Of a DNA stretch of 64,000 nucleotides, positions 51,892 to 60,636 are shown in pieces. The notes under the pieces are model-generated. The model did no database searches. It was not told where the DNA came from and saw only the letters and a program-made list of their open reading frames with translations. Both the position numbers and the translations under genes were made by a program. Origin of the DNA: Actinotalea solisilvae. Its GTDB lineage: Bacteria > Actinomycetota > Actinomycetes > Actinomycetales > Cellulomonadaceae. The stretch covers positions 1-64,000 of the forward strand of contig NZ_JADDKQ010000023.1 of NCBI RefSeq assembly GCF_016464425.1. The letters are read 5' to 3'. Each line of letters starts with the position of its first letter. The first letter of the stretch is position 1.

Positions 51892-52103
51892 CCACGCAGC
51901 GCATCGAGATCCGCACGCCCACCGTCGTCCTGCCCACGCTGCAGCTGCGCCGCATCAGCGCGGTCCTCGTGCTGCAGCTCCAGGCGCGTGACCCGTACAT
52001 CCGCCGGCCCCGCCTCGCGCGCGAGCGCGGCCTGGCCGCGGCCGCCGAGCGGTTCGAGCGCGACCGCGCGGCCACGCAGCGCTCCGCGCTCGGCGCGCTG
52101 TAG
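51888..52103 (+). CDS. 71-residue basic protein, unrecognised
   Basis: The ORF starts with an ATG overlapping the regulator stop. The product MTTQRIEIRTPTVVLPTLQL... begins with beta-type sequence, then an Arg-rich helical half (ARDPYIRRPRLARERGLAAA, QRSALGAL end). No signal, TM or known motif is seen. Its place matches that of the exporter gene in related regulator operons, so it may be a relic or a small partner. It ends 10 bases before the convergent modC stop. Confidence 0.5.
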   Translation: MTTQRIEIRTPTVVLPTLQLRRISAVLVLQLQARDPYIRRPRLARERGLAAAAERFERDRAATQRSALGAL

Positions 52104-52113
52104 CGGGCCGGCG

Positions 52114-53181
52114 TCAGGTCGCGACGTACGTCTCGACCCCTGCGGGGTCGACCTCGAGCCGCACCCGGGCGCCCGGCCGGACGTGAGCCGGCAGCTCGGC
52201 GGCGGTGGTCTCCACGACCACCGGCGGGTCCGCCTCGACCTCGACCCGGACGTGCTCGCCCCGCGTCCCGACCGCGCCCACCGTCCCGACCCAGGCCGCG
52301 GCCTCGCTCCCGCCCACGGCGGGGAGCAGCCGCACCGCCGACGGGCGCACCGCGACCCGCAGCCCCGCCGCGCGCGGGTCGCCCGGGCGCAGCGGGGTGC
52401 CGTCGGGCGCGGTCGTCGCGAACGGCACGGGCCCGGTGCAGAGGTTGAGACCGAGCAGGTGCGCCACGTAGGGCGTCGCCGGCCGCCGCACGACGGCGCC
52501 CGGCGCGCCCTCCTGCACGACGCGCCCGTCCTCGAGCACGACGAGCCGGTCGGCGAGCACGAGCGCGTCGACGACGTCGTGCGTGACGACGACGCACGGG
52601 CCCGCGAACGGCGCGAGGTGCTCCGCGAGGGCGCGGTGGACGTCGGCCCGGGCGCGCGGGTCGAGCGCGGCGAGCGGCTCGTCGAGCACGAGCGCGCGCG
52701 GGTCCGCGGCGAGCGTCCGGGCGAGCGCGACGCGCTGCGCCTGGCCCCCGGACAGCTCGTGCGGCCGGCGGGTGGCGAGGTGCCCGACGCCCAGCCGGTC
52801 GAGCCACGCGCGCGCCGCGGCGTCGGCGGTCGCGCGGTCCGCGCCACGCGCCCGCGGGCCGAACGCGACGTTCGCGGCCGCCGTGAGGTGCGGGAACAGG
52901 CGGTGGTCCTGGAACACCGTGCCGACCTCGCGCCCGGCGGGCGGCACGAAGACGCGCGCGGCGGCGTCGTCGAGCACGCGCCCGCCCAGCGTGAGCCGGC
53001 CCGCGTCCAGGGCCTCGAGGCCCGCGACGGCCCGCAGCAGCGTCGACTTGCCCGCGCCGTTGGGTCCGACGACGGCGAGCACCTCGCCCCCGTCGACGGT
53101 GAGGTCCACGTCGAGCGCGAAGGACCCGCGGCGCACGGTGCCCGCGAGCCGCAGGTCCCCGCCGGGCGCCCCGGCCGTCAC
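52114..53181 (-). CDS. modC: molybdate ABC transporter ATP-binding protein ModC
   Basis: The 355-residue ATPase has Walker A (GPNGAGKST), Q-loop (FQDHRLFPHLT), signature LSGGQAQRVALA, Walker B (ALVLDEPLAALD), H-loop (VVTHD) and a C-terminal TOBE region (GLRVAVRPSAVRLLP... VEVEADPPVVVE). It powers the ModB channel. The GTG start overlaps modB by 4 bases, the last of four chained genes. Confidence 0.93.
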   Translation of the reverse strand: MTAGAPGGDLRLAGTVRRGSFALDVDLTVDGGEVLAVVGPNGAGKSTLLRAVAGLEALDAGRLTLGGRVLDDAAARVFVPPAGREVGTVFQDHRLFPHLTAAANVAFGPRARGADRATADAAARAWLDRLGVGHLATRRPHELSGGQAQRVALARTLAADPRALVLDEPLAALDPRARADVHRALAEHLAPFAGPCVVVTHDVVDALVLADRLVVLEDGRVVQEGAPGAVVRRPATPYVAHLLGLNLCTGPVPFATTAPDGTPLRPGDPRAAGLRVAVRPSAVRLLPAVGGSEAAAWVGTVGAVGTRGEHVRVEVEADPPVVVETTAAELPAHVRPGARVRLEVDPAGVETYVAT

Positions 53182-54020
53182 CGGCCCGTCCCGCCCGCGC
53201 CGACCCACCGGTCGCGCAGCGCGACGAGCACCGCGACGCACACGGCGAGCAGCAGGAGGCTGAGCGCGACGGCCGCGTCGGGGTCGCGCTCGAGCGCCGC
53301 GTACACCGTGAGCGGGAGCGTCTGGGTGCGCCCGGGGAAGCTGCCGGCGAAGGTCACGGTCGCGCCGAACTCGCCGAGCGCCCGGGCCCACGTGAGCACG
53401 GCCCCCGCCGCGACGGAGGGCGCGACGAGGGGCAGGGTGACGCGGCGCAGCACGGTGACGCGCGACGCCCCGAGCGAGGCGGCCGCCTCCTCGAAGCGAC
53501 GGTCGGCGCCCCGCAGCGCACCCTCGACCGTCACCACGAGGAACGGCATCGCGACGAACGTCTGCGCGACGACGACCGCGGCGGGCGTGAAGGGCAGGCT
53601 CACGCCGACGGCGTCGAGCCACTGGCCGACGAGGCCGCGCCGGCCCAGGACCATGAGCAGCGCGACGCCGCCCACGACGGGCGGCAGGACGAGGGGCAGC
53701 GTCACGAGCGCGCGCAGGACCCGGCGCCCGGGCACGTCGGCCCGCGCGAGGAGCCAGGCGAGCGGGACGCCGAGCACGACCGAGAGGGCCGTCGCCACGG
53801 TCGCGGTCGCGAGGGACAGGCCGAGCGACGTGCGCACGTCCGGCTCGGCGAGCACCCGGCCGAGGTCCGACCAGGGGGCCCGGACCACGAGCCCGACGAG
53901 CGGGAGGACGAGGAGGGCGACCGCCAGCACGGCGGGCACGACGGCGACGCCGGGCAGCGCGTGCGCGGGCGGCGTCCGGGCAGGAGCGGGCCTCGTCCCG
54001 GCCCCGGTGGTGGCCGTCAC
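53178..54020 (-). CDS. modB: molybdate ABC transporter permease ModB
   Basis: The 280-residue protein has about six TM helices and the permease EAA loop (RFEEAAASLGASRVTVLRRV). Neighbours identify it as the molybdate permease. The GTG start overlaps the modA stop (GTGA). Confidence 0.92.
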   Translation of the reverse strand: MTATTGAGTRPAPARTPPAHALPGVAVVPAVLAVALLVLPLVGLVVRAPWSDLGRVLAEPDVRTSLGLSLATATVATALSVVLGVPLAWLLARADVPGRRVLRALVTLPLVLPPVVGGVALLMVLGRRGLVGQWLDAVGVSLPFTPAAVVVAQTFVAMPFLVVTVEGALRGADRRFEEAAASLGASRVTVLRRVTLPLVAPSVAAGAVLTWARALGEFGATVTFAGSFPGRTQTLPLTVYAALERDPDAAVALSLLLLAVCVAVLVALRDRWVGAGGTGR

Positions 54021-54853
54021 GCCGGTCCGAAGCCGTGGTCGCGCAGCACCTGCGCCCCGCGCTCGGACGTGACCAGCGCGACGAAGGCCGCGGCAGCCTC
54101 CGGGTGCGGCGCGTCCGGCACGGCGAGCACGGGGTAGCGCGTCGTCCACGCGGCCCCCGGCTCGTCGAGGACGACGCCGACGACGCTCCCGTCGCGCACG
54201 CGCGGGGCGTCCGGGCGCACGTCCGACGTGTAGACCAGGCCCGCGTCGACCTCGCCGAGCACCACCTTGGTGAGCACCGCGGCGACGTCGTTCTCGTAGG
54301 TCACCGGCGCGGTCGCGACGCTTCCCCCGCCGAGCACCGCCGCGGCGCCGGCCCCGCACGGGACCTCGGGCCGGCACACGGCGAGCCGGACGCCGGCCCG
54401 GTCGAGGTCGGCGAGCCCCGCGAGCCCGGCGGCCGCCGCGTCCGGCGTCACGGCCAGCGCGAGGGTGTTCGTGGCGACGACGACCGGGCGCGCGTCCCGC
54501 GCGCCCGGCACGTCCGCGTCGCGCAGGCCGGCGACGGCGGTCGCCATCGTCTCCTCGCTCGCGGTCGCGAGGACGTCGGCGGGGGCGCCCGCGACGACCT
54601 GGGCGGCGAGCGCGCTGCTCGGGCCGACCGACAGCGTGACGCGCAGCCCCGGGTGGGCGGCCTCGAGCTCGGCCGCGAGCTGCTCGTACGGCCCGGCGAG
54701 GGACGCGGCCGCGAGGACGACGACCTCGCCGCGCAGGGCGCCGTCGGCGGGCGACGGCGCCTCGGGCCCGCCCGCGGCGCGCCCGAGGCCGATGCCCGCG
54801 GTGAGCAGGAGCACGGCCGCCGCCGCGCCCAGCGCGACGCGGGACCGGGTCAC
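54017..54853 (-). CDS. modA: molybdate-binding protein ModA
   Basis: The 278-residue exported protein has a hydrophobic N-terminal signal (ALGAAAAVLLLTAGIGLGRA) without a clear lipobox, and the ModA phrases VVVLAAASLAGPYEQLAAEL, PSSALAAQVVAGAPADVLATA (oxyanion-binding loops), VTYENDVAAVLTKVVLGEVD and AAFVALVTSERGAQVLRDHGF. It binds molybdate (or tungstate) outside the membrane. GTG start overlaps the regulator gene. Confidence 0.93.
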   Translation of the reverse strand: MTRSRVALGAAAAVLLLTAGIGLGRAAGGPEAPSPADGALRGEVVVLAAASLAGPYEQLAAELEAAHPGLRVTLSVGPSSALAAQVVAGAPADVLATASEETMATAVAGLRDADVPGARDARPVVVATNTLALAVTPDAAAAGLAGLADLDRAGVRLAVCRPEVPCGAGAAAVLGGGSVATAPVTYENDVAAVLTKVVLGEVDAGLVYTSDVRPDAPRVRDGSVVGVVLDEPGAAWTTRYPVLAVPDAPHPEAAAAFVALVTSERGAQVLRDHGFGPA

Positions 54854-55266
54854 CGCGGCGCGCGCAGGTCGTGCGGGGCGGGCAGCTCGACGGCGACGCT
54901 CGTCGCCTTGGCGGTCGCGGTCGCGAGCACGCCGGGCTCGAGCCCGAGCTCGTCGGCCGCCTCGCGGCTGATGAGCGAGACGACCCGGAACGGGCCGGCC
55001 TGGATCTCGACCTGCGCCATGACGGTGTCCCGGACGACGCGGGTCACGAGGCCCGTGAACCGGTTGCGGACGGACCGGCCCGCGCCGCCGGCCGCGGGGG
55101 CGCCGGCGAGGTCCTGCGCGAACGCCGCGAGCGTCGCGCCGTCGACCACCTGGCGACCGGCGTCGTCGGTGGAGGCCGCCAGGCGGCCCGCGTCGACCCA
55201 CCGGCGCACGGTGTCGGTGCTGACGCCGAGCAGGCCGGCGGCGTCGCGGATGCGGTAGGTCGTCAC
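54850..55266 (-). CDS. HTH-TOBE molybdate-responsive regulator (ModE-like)
   Basis: The 138-residue protein has an N-terminal MerR/excisionase-like HTH (RIRDAAGLLGVSTDTVRRWV) and a C-terminal single TOBE/Mop domain (NRFTGLVTRVVRDTVMAQVEIQAG), the oxyanion-binding module. It is shorter than ModE of E. coli, which has a LysR-like HTH and two Mop domains, and belongs to the compact type found in actinobacteria. First gene of modABC and divergent from moeZ across 120 bp, so it could regulate both uptake and cofactor genes. Confidence 0.88.
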   Translation of the reverse strand: MTTYRIRDAAGLLGVSTDTVRRWVDAGRLAASTDDAGRQVVDGATLAAFAQDLAGAPAAGGAGRSVRNRFTGLVTRVVRDTVMAQVEIQAGPFRVVSLISREAADELGLEPGVLATATAKATSVAVELPAPHDLRAPR

Positions 55267-55386
55267 CGTGCCAGCGTACTCACGTGCGGCGGTCGGGGCG
55301 TAGGCGGGGCGCACCCGCGTCCCGGCGGCGTCATTTCCCCGGCACCCGCGCCCGGCGCGGCGCGCGCGGCGAAGTACGGTGGCGCC

Positions 55387-56574
55387 ATGCCCGTGCCGCC
55401 GCTCGTCGAGCCCGGGCCCGAGCTGACCCGCGCGCAGGTCGAGCGCTGGTCGCGGCACCTGCTCCTGCCGCAGCTCGGCGCCCTGGGCCAGCGCCGCCTC
55501 CGGAACGCGCGCGTGTGCGTCGTCGGCGCCGGGGGCCTCGGTGCGCCCGTCCTGCTCTACCTGGCCGCGGCCGGCGTCGGCCGCATCGGGGTCGTCGACC
55601 ACGACGACGTCGAGCTCACCAACCTGCAGCGGCAGGTGGTGCACGGGCACGCCGACGTCGGGCGCCCCAAGACCGAGAGCGCGCGCGACGCGGTGCTCGC
55701 CCTCGACCCGGACGTCGACGTCGTGCTCCACCGCGTCCGGCTCGACGGGGACGACCCGGACGCGGTCGACGCCGTGCTCGGCGAGTACGACCTCGTGCTC
55801 GACGGGACCGACAACTTCCCCACCCGCTACCTCGTCAACGACGCGTGCGTGCGCCTGGGCCTGCCCGAGGTCTGGGCCTCGGTCTACCGGTTCGACGCGA
55901 TGGTCGCCGTGTTCTGGGGCCGTCCGCCCGCGGGCGTGGCGGCCGTGCAGCTCCGCGACCTCTTCCCCGAGCCGCCCGCGCCGGGCACGGTGCCGTCGTG
56001 CGCCGAGGGCGGCGTGCTCGGCGCGCTGTGCGGACAGGTCGGCTCGCTCATGGCGACCGAGGCCGTCAAGCTCCTCACGGGCGTCGGCGAGCCGCTGCTC
56101 GGGCGCGTGCTCGTGCTCGACGGGCTCGCCTCGCGGTGGACCGAGGTGCCGCTGCGCGGCGGCGCGCGCGCGGCCGCGCCGCGCGTGCCGGGCGCGACGC
56201 CGGACGCGGCGCCCGGCCCGGACGCCGCCCACGCCGGCCCCGTGCCCGTGGTGAGCGCGACCCGGCTCGCCGAGCGCCTCGCGGCGCGCGACCGGGGCGA
56301 CGACGACTTCCTCCTCGTCGACGTGCGCGAGCCGGGGGAGCGGGACGTCGTCGCGATCCCGGGCGCGGTCCCGGTGCCCCTCGCGGCGCTCCTCGCCGAC
56401 CCCGCGGGCTCCGTCCCGGACGCGCGCGAGGTCGTCCTGCACTGCCGCAGCGGGGTGCGCTCCGCCCAGGCCGCCCGCGCGCTCGCCGCGGTCGGCCGCG
56501 AGCACGTGGCGCACCTCGACGGCGGCGTGCTCGCCTGGGTGCGCGACGTCGACCCGTCCCTGCCGACCTACTGA
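55387..56574 (+). CDS. moeZ: adenylyltransferase/sulfurtransferase MoeZ (ThiF-rhodanese)
   Basis: The 395-residue protein joins a ThiF/MoeB domain (residues 15-265; ERWSRHLLLPQLG, GAGGLGAPVLLYLAAAGVG, LDGTDNFPTRYLVND, PSCAEGGVLG) with a C-terminal rhodanese (about 285-390; FLLVDVREPGERD, catalytic Cys in LHCRSGVRS). MoeZ adenylates the C-terminal Gly of MoaD-like carriers and then supplies sulfur. First of five co-directional Moco genes. Confidence 0.93.
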   Translation: MPVPPLVEPGPELTRAQVERWSRHLLLPQLGALGQRRLRNARVCVVGAGGLGAPVLLYLAAAGVGRIGVVDHDDVELTNLQRQVVHGHADVGRPKTESARDAVLALDPDVDVVLHRVRLDGDDPDAVDAVLGEYDLVLDGTDNFPTRYLVNDACVRLGLPEVWASVYRFDAMVAVFWGRPPAGVAAVQLRDLFPEPPAPGTVPSCAEGGVLGALCGQVGSLMATEAVKLLTGVGEPLLGRVLVLDGLASRWTEVPLRGGARAAAPRVPGATPDAAPGPDAAHAGPVPVVSATRLAERLAARDRGDDDFLLVDVREPGERDVVAIPGAVPVPLAALLADPAGSVPDAREVVLHCRSGVRSAQAARALAAVGREHVAHLDGGVLAWVRDVDPSLPTY

Positions 56575-56603
56575 CCCCGACCCCGAGAGCGCCCGGAGGA
56601 CCC

Positions 56604-57851
56604 GTGCCCGACCCCGGCCTGCGCACCGTCGCCGAGCACCGTGCCGCGGTGCTCGCGCTGGTGGCGCCGCTGCCTCCCGTGACCGTCGACGTCGCCGAGG
56701 CCGACGACCTGGTGCTCGCGCGCGAGGTGCGCGCGCCCGAGGCGCTGCCCCGCTGGGACAACTCGGCCATGGACGGCTACGCGGTGCGTGCGGCCGACGT
56801 GGCGCACGCGGACGCGGGGCCGGTGACGCTCGCCGTGCTCGCCGACCTGCCCGCGGGCAGCGCCGAGGAGCCCGAGGTGACGCCCGGGACGGCGGCGCGG
56901 ATCATGACGGGCGCGCCGCTGCCGCCGGGCGCCGACGCCGTCGTGCCGGTCGAGCAGACCGACGGCGGCACGCGCACCGTGGTCGTCCGCGCCGCCGCCC
57001 GCGAGGGCGCGCACGTGCGCCGCGCGGGCGAGGACGTCGCGGCGGGCGAGCTCGTGCTCCCCACCGGGACCCTGCTGGGCGCGCCGCAGGTCGCGGCCGC
57101 GGCCGCCGTCGGCTGCGGGACGCTCGCCGTCCACCGGCGCCCGCGCGTCGCCGTGCTCTCGACCGGCAGCGAGCTGGTCCCGCCCGGGACGCCGCTGCGC
57201 CGCGGCCAGATCCCCGACTCCAACTCCCACCTGCTCGCGGCCGCGGCGCGCGCGGCGGGCTGCGACGTCGTGCGCGTCGGCGCCGTGCCCGACGACGGGC
57301 CGACGCTGCGCGCGGTCCTCGACGGGCTCGACCGCCCCGACCGCGCCGACGCGCGCGTCGACCTCGTCGTGACCTCGGGCGGCGTGAGCATGGGTGCGTA
57401 CGACGTCGTCAAGGAGGTGCTCGCGGGCGACGCCGGCATGGCGTTCGTGCGCGTCGCGATGCAGCCCGGCAAGCCGCAGGGCCTCGGGCGGCTCCCCGGC
57501 GGCACTCCCGTCGTCGCCCTGCCCGGCAACCCGGTGAGCGCCTGGGTGTCCTTCCAGGTGTTCGTCCGGCCCGCGCTCGCGCGGCTGCGCGGCCTGCCCG
57601 ACGCCCCCGACGAGTCGACGGCCGCCGCGCTCGAGGGCTGGACGACGCCGCCCGGCCGCGCGCAGTACCTGCCCGTGGTCCTCGGCGAGGTCCCCGGCGG
57701 CGGCGTCGGCGTGCGCCCCGCGGTCCGCGGCGGCTCGGGCTCGCACCTCGTCGCAGGGCTCGCGCGCGCCGAGGCGCTCGCGGTGGTCGCGGCCGACGTC
57801 GACCGCGTCGAGCCCGGGGATAGGGTGCGCCTCATGCGAGCCGGCCGATGA
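56604..57851 (+). CDS. moeA: molybdopterin molybdenumtransferase MoeA
   Basis: The 415-residue protein has the MoeA core: LPRWDNSAMDGYAVRA, TPGTAARIMTGAPLPPGADA, then the MoCF domain with VAVLSTGSEL, TSGGVSMGAYDVVKEVL and LPGNPVSAWVSF. It inserts molybdate into adenylylated molybdopterin. The GTG start has GGAGGA upstream but only 3 bases from it, a tight spacing. The stop overlaps the moaC start (ATGA). Confidence 0.95.
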   Translation: MPDPGLRTVAEHRAAVLALVAPLPPVTVDVAEADDLVLAREVRAPEALPRWDNSAMDGYAVRAADVAHADAGPVTLAVLADLPAGSAEEPEVTPGTAARIMTGAPLPPGADAVVPVEQTDGGTRTVVVRAAAREGAHVRRAGEDVAAGELVLPTGTLLGAPQVAAAAAVGCGTLAVHRRPRVAVLSTGSELVPPGTPLRRGQIPDSNSHLLAAAARAAGCDVVRVGAVPDDGPTLRAVLDGLDRPDRADARVDLVVTSGGVSMGAYDVVKEVLAGDAGMAFVRVAMQPGKPQGLGRLPGGTPVVALPGNPVSAWVSFQVFVRPALARLRGLPDAPDESTAAALEGWTTPPGRAQYLPVVLGEVPGGGVGVRPAVRGGSGSHLVAGLARAEALAVVAADVDRVEPGDRVRLMRAGR

Positions 57852-58315
57852 CCTTCACGCACCTCGACGACGCCGGCCACGCCCGGATGGTCGACGTCAC
57901 CGGCAAGCAGCCGACCGTGCGCGAGGCCGTCGCCGAGGGCCACGTGCGCTGCGCGGCGCACGTCGTCGCGGCGCTCCGCTCGGGCGACGTGCCCAAGGGC
58001 GACGTGCTCGCCGTCGCGCGCGTCGCGGGGATCGCCGCCGCGAAGCGCACCGCCGAGCTGCTGCCGCTCGCCCACGTCATCGGCGTGCACGGCGTCGTCG
58101 TCGACCTCACGGTGACGGACGACGGCGTGGACGTCCGCGCGACCGTGCGCACCGCGGACCGCACGGGCGTCGAGATGGAGGCGCTCACGGCCGTGAGCGT
58201 CGCGGCCCTCGCGGTGGTCGACATGGTCAAGGGCATGGACAAGGGCACCTCGATCGCGGAGGTCCGCCTCGTCGCGAAGTCGGGCGGGCGGTCGGGCGAC
58301 TGGCGCCGCGAGTGA
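57848..58315 (+). CDS. moaC: cyclic pyranopterin monophosphate synthase MoaC
   Basis: The 155-residue enzyme starts FTHLDDAGHARMVDVTGKQ and has the conserved LPLAHVIGVHGVVVD, EMEALTAVSVAALAVVDMVKGMDKG and K(S)GGRSGDWRRE end. It converts the MoaA product to cyclic pyranopterin monophosphate. Overlaps of 4 bases with both neighbours. Confidence 0.96.
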   Translation: MTFTHLDDAGHARMVDVTGKQPTVREAVAEGHVRCAAHVVAALRSGDVPKGDVLAVARVAGIAAAKRTAELLPLAHVIGVHGVVVDLTVTDDGVDVRATVRTADRTGVEMEALTAVSVAALAVVDMVKGMDKGTSIAEVRLVAKSGGRSGDWRRE

Positions 58316-59325
58316 CCTTCGACGTCGTCGTCCTCGCGGGTGGCCGGGCGCAGCGGCTCGGCGGGGGGAGCAAGGCCGACGTCGTCGTGGCCGGGCGCAC
58401 GCTCCTGGACCGCGCGCTCGACGCCGCCGCGGGCGCACGGCACGTCGTGGTCGTCGCGCCGCCCGGCGTCGAGCGGCCCGGGACGCGGCGCGTCCTCGAG
58501 GACCCGCCGTCGGGCGGCCCGGTCGCCGGGATCGAGGCGGCCCTGCGCGCGCTCCCGGAGGACGACGCCCCGGTGCTCGTCCTCGCGTGCGACGTGCCCC
58601 GCGCGGCGGCCGCCGTCGGCGACCTCCTCGCCGCGCTCGCCGACGGCGCCGACGGGGCCCACCTCGTCGACGACGAGGGGCACGCCCAGCTCGTCGCGGT
58701 CTACCGGCGCGCACCCCTGCGGCGCGCGCTCGCGACCCTGGCCGGACCGTCCGGCACCGTGCACGGCGCGTCCGTGCGGCGGCTCCACGCCCACCTGGTG
58801 CTCACCGCCGTGCCGGACGCCGGCCGTGGCGCGGACGCGGACACGTGGGACGATGTGCACCGGTTGGACGCCCTGCTCGAGCGGAGGGACACCATGGACA
58901 CCACGCGCGACCCGGACCTGCCCGAGCCGTTCCCCGGCCCGCCCGGACTGCCGGACCTGCCGGACGTGCCCGGCATCCCGGACCTGCCGGACGTCCCCGG
59001 GGCGGCGGGCGCCCCCGCCCCCCGCGGCAGCGTCCTGCACCGCTGGCTCGTGAGCGTCGCGGACACGCTGGGCGTCGACCCGGACGCGCTCGACGTCGAG
59101 GCGCTGCTCGACCTCTCGCGCGACGTGGCGCACGGCGTGGCGCGTCCCGCGGTCCCGCTGACCTCGTTCCTCGCGGGGTACGCGGTCGCGACGGCCGGTG
59201 GTGACCGCGAGGCGTTCGACCGCGTCGTCGACCGCGTCGGCGCGCTCGCCGCCGAGTGGGCCGCCGCCGCGGAGGAGGGCGAGGACCCGGCCGCCGCCAC
59301 GGCGAGCGTCCCGCCAGCCTCATGA
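58312..59325 (+). CDS. mobA: MobA-like molybdenum cofactor nucleotidyltransferase fused to DUF6457
   Basis: The 337-residue protein has a MobA-type NTP transferase (about residues 1-185; VVVLAGGRAQRLGGGSKADV, VLACDVPRA, QLVAVYRRAPL), then a Pro/Asp-rich linker with two near-identical PDLPDVPG units, and a DUF6457 domain (about 238-315; LDLSRDVAHGVARPAVPLTS). In many actinobacteria these are fused or adjacent. An in-frame ATG at 58894 (residue 195) has GGAGGG five bases upstream, so a separate DUF6457 product may also be made. Confidence 0.9.
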   Translation: MTFDVVVLAGGRAQRLGGGSKADVVVAGRTLLDRALDAAAGARHVVVVAPPGVERPGTRRVLEDPPSGGPVAGIEAALRALPEDDAPVLVLACDVPRAAAAVGDLLAALADGADGAHLVDDEGHAQLVAVYRRAPLRRALATLAGPSGTVHGASVRRLHAHLVLTAVPDAGRGADADTWDDVHRLDALLERRDTMDTTRDPDLPEPFPGPPGLPDLPDVPGIPDLPDVPGAAGAPAPRGSVLHRWLVSVADTLGVDPDALDVEALLDLSRDVAHGVARPAVPLTSFLAGYAVATAGGDREAFDRVVDRVGALAAEWAAAAEEGEDPAAATASVPPAS

Positions 59326-59606
59326 CGACCCCGACGACGACCGGCGCGACCGCGCGCACGACCAGCGGCACCGTCACCGTGCGCTACTTCGCCGCGGCCG
59401 CCGAGGCCGCCGGGACGTCCACCGAGCAGACGCCGGCCGGGACCGCGGACGCGGTGCGCGCGGCGCTGGTCGCGGCCCACGGCGCCGGCCTCGAGCGCGT
59501 CCTGGCGCGGTGCGCCCTGCTCGCCGACGGCGTGCGCGTCGCCGGCGAGGACCCCGTGCCCGCGGGCGCGACGCTCGACGTCCTGCCGCCCTTCGCCGGC
59601 GGCTGA
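59322..59606 (+). CDS. moaD: molybdopterin synthase sulfur-carrier subunit MoaD
   Basis: The 94-residue ubiquitin-like protein has VTVRYFAAAAEAAGTSTE and VLPPFAGG, ending with the essential C-terminal Gly-Gly that carries the thiocarboxylate. MoeZ activates it, and MoaE (60633) is its partner in molybdopterin synthase. The N-terminus is Thr-rich and about 15 residues longer than usual. ATGA overlaps with mobA. Confidence 0.94.
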   Translation: MTTPTTTGATARTTSGTVTVRYFAAAAEAAGTSTEQTPAGTADAVRAALVAAHGAGLERVLARCALLADGVRVAGEDPVPAGATLDVLPPFAGG

Positions 59607-59608
59607 CC

Positions 59609-59635
59609 CCGGGCCCTCACCGACGCCGGGCCCGG
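59609..59635. terminator. terminator between convergent Moco operons
   Basis: The 8-bp all-GC stem (59609-59616 with 59628-59635), 11-base loop, lies between the stops of moaD and moaA, three bases from each. Confidence 0.65.
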
Positions 59636-59637
59636 CC

Positions 59638-60636
59638 TCAGCCGCCGATCGCGCTCATCGGGCGGTCGGGCTGGAGGAACGTCGGGTCGTCGATGTCGTG
59701 CCCCGGCTTCTTGCCCGCGAGGCACGCGCGGAACGCGGCGGCCAGCGCGTCGTCGTCGGCCCCTTCGCGCAGGAGCGTGCGCAGGTCGGTCTCCGAGCGC
59801 GCGAACAGGCACGACCGCAGCTGCCCGTCGGCCGTGAGGCGCACCCGGTCGCACGTGCCGCAGAACGGCGCCGTGACCGACGCGATGACGCCCACCGTCG
59901 CCGGCCCGCCGTCGACGTACCAGGTCTCCGCGGGGGCCGAGCCCCGGCCCGGCACCTCCGTGAGCTCGAAGGCCGCGCGCAGGGACGCGAGGATCTCGGC
60001 CTGCGTGACCATCGCGGTCCGGTCCCACGTGTGGCCCGCGTCGAGGGGCATCTGCTCGATGAACCGCATCTGGTAGCCGCGCTCGACGGCGAACCGCACG
60101 AGGTCGACGACCTCGTCGTCGTTGACGCCGCGCATCGCGACCGCGTTGAGCTTGATCGGGGAGAAGCCGACGGCGTCCGCCGCGGCGATGCCGGCGAGCG
60201 TGTCGTGCAGCCGGTCGCGCCGGGTCAGGGCCGCGAAGCGCTCGCGGTCGAGCGTGTCGATGCTGATGTTGACCCGGGCGAGCCCCGCGTCACGCAGCGG
60301 CGCCGCGAGGGCGGGGAGGCGGAGCGCGTTGGTCGTCAGGGACACCTCGGGCGAGCCGCCCGGTCCGGTGAGGGCCGCCATGCGCCGCACGACGTCGACG
60401 ACGTCGGGTCGCAGCAGGGGCTCGCCGCCCGTGAGGCGGATCTCCGTGACGCCGAGGCCCACCGCGACCCCCGCGATGCGCACGAGCTCGTCCGTCGAGA
60501 GCATCGTCGAGCCCGCGAGCCAGGGCACCCCCTCGGCGGGCATGCAGTAGGTGCAGCGCAGCGAGCACCGGTCGGTGAGCGAGATGCGCAGGTCGCGGTG
60601 GACGCGTCCGAAGCGGTCGACCAAGGGCTGCGTCAT
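59638..60636 (-). CDS. moaA: GTP 3',8-cyclase MoaA
   Basis: The 332-residue radical SAM enzyme has the N-terminal cluster motif CSLRCTYC, the SAM motif LTGGEPLLRPD, the C-terminal cluster in CGTCDRVRLTADGQLRSC and the terminal Gly-Gly (MSAIGG), all needed for conversion of GTP. First step of the pathway. Start overlaps moaE stop. Confidence 0.96.
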   Translation of the reverse strand: MTQPLVDRFGRVHRDLRISLTDRCSLRCTYCMPAEGVPWLAGSTMLSTDELVRIAGVAVGLGVTEIRLTGGEPLLRPDVVDVVRRMAALTGPGGSPEVSLTTNALRLPALAAPLRDAGLARVNISIDTLDRERFAALTRRDRLHDTLAGIAAADAVGFSPIKLNAVAMRGVNDDEVVDLVRFAVERGYQMRFIEQMPLDAGHTWDRTAMVTQAEILASLRAAFELTEVPGRGSAPAETWYVDGGPATVGVIASVTAPFCGTCDRVRLTADGQLRSCLFARSETDLRTLLREGADDDALAAAFRACLAGKKPGHDIDDPTFLQPDRPMSAIGG

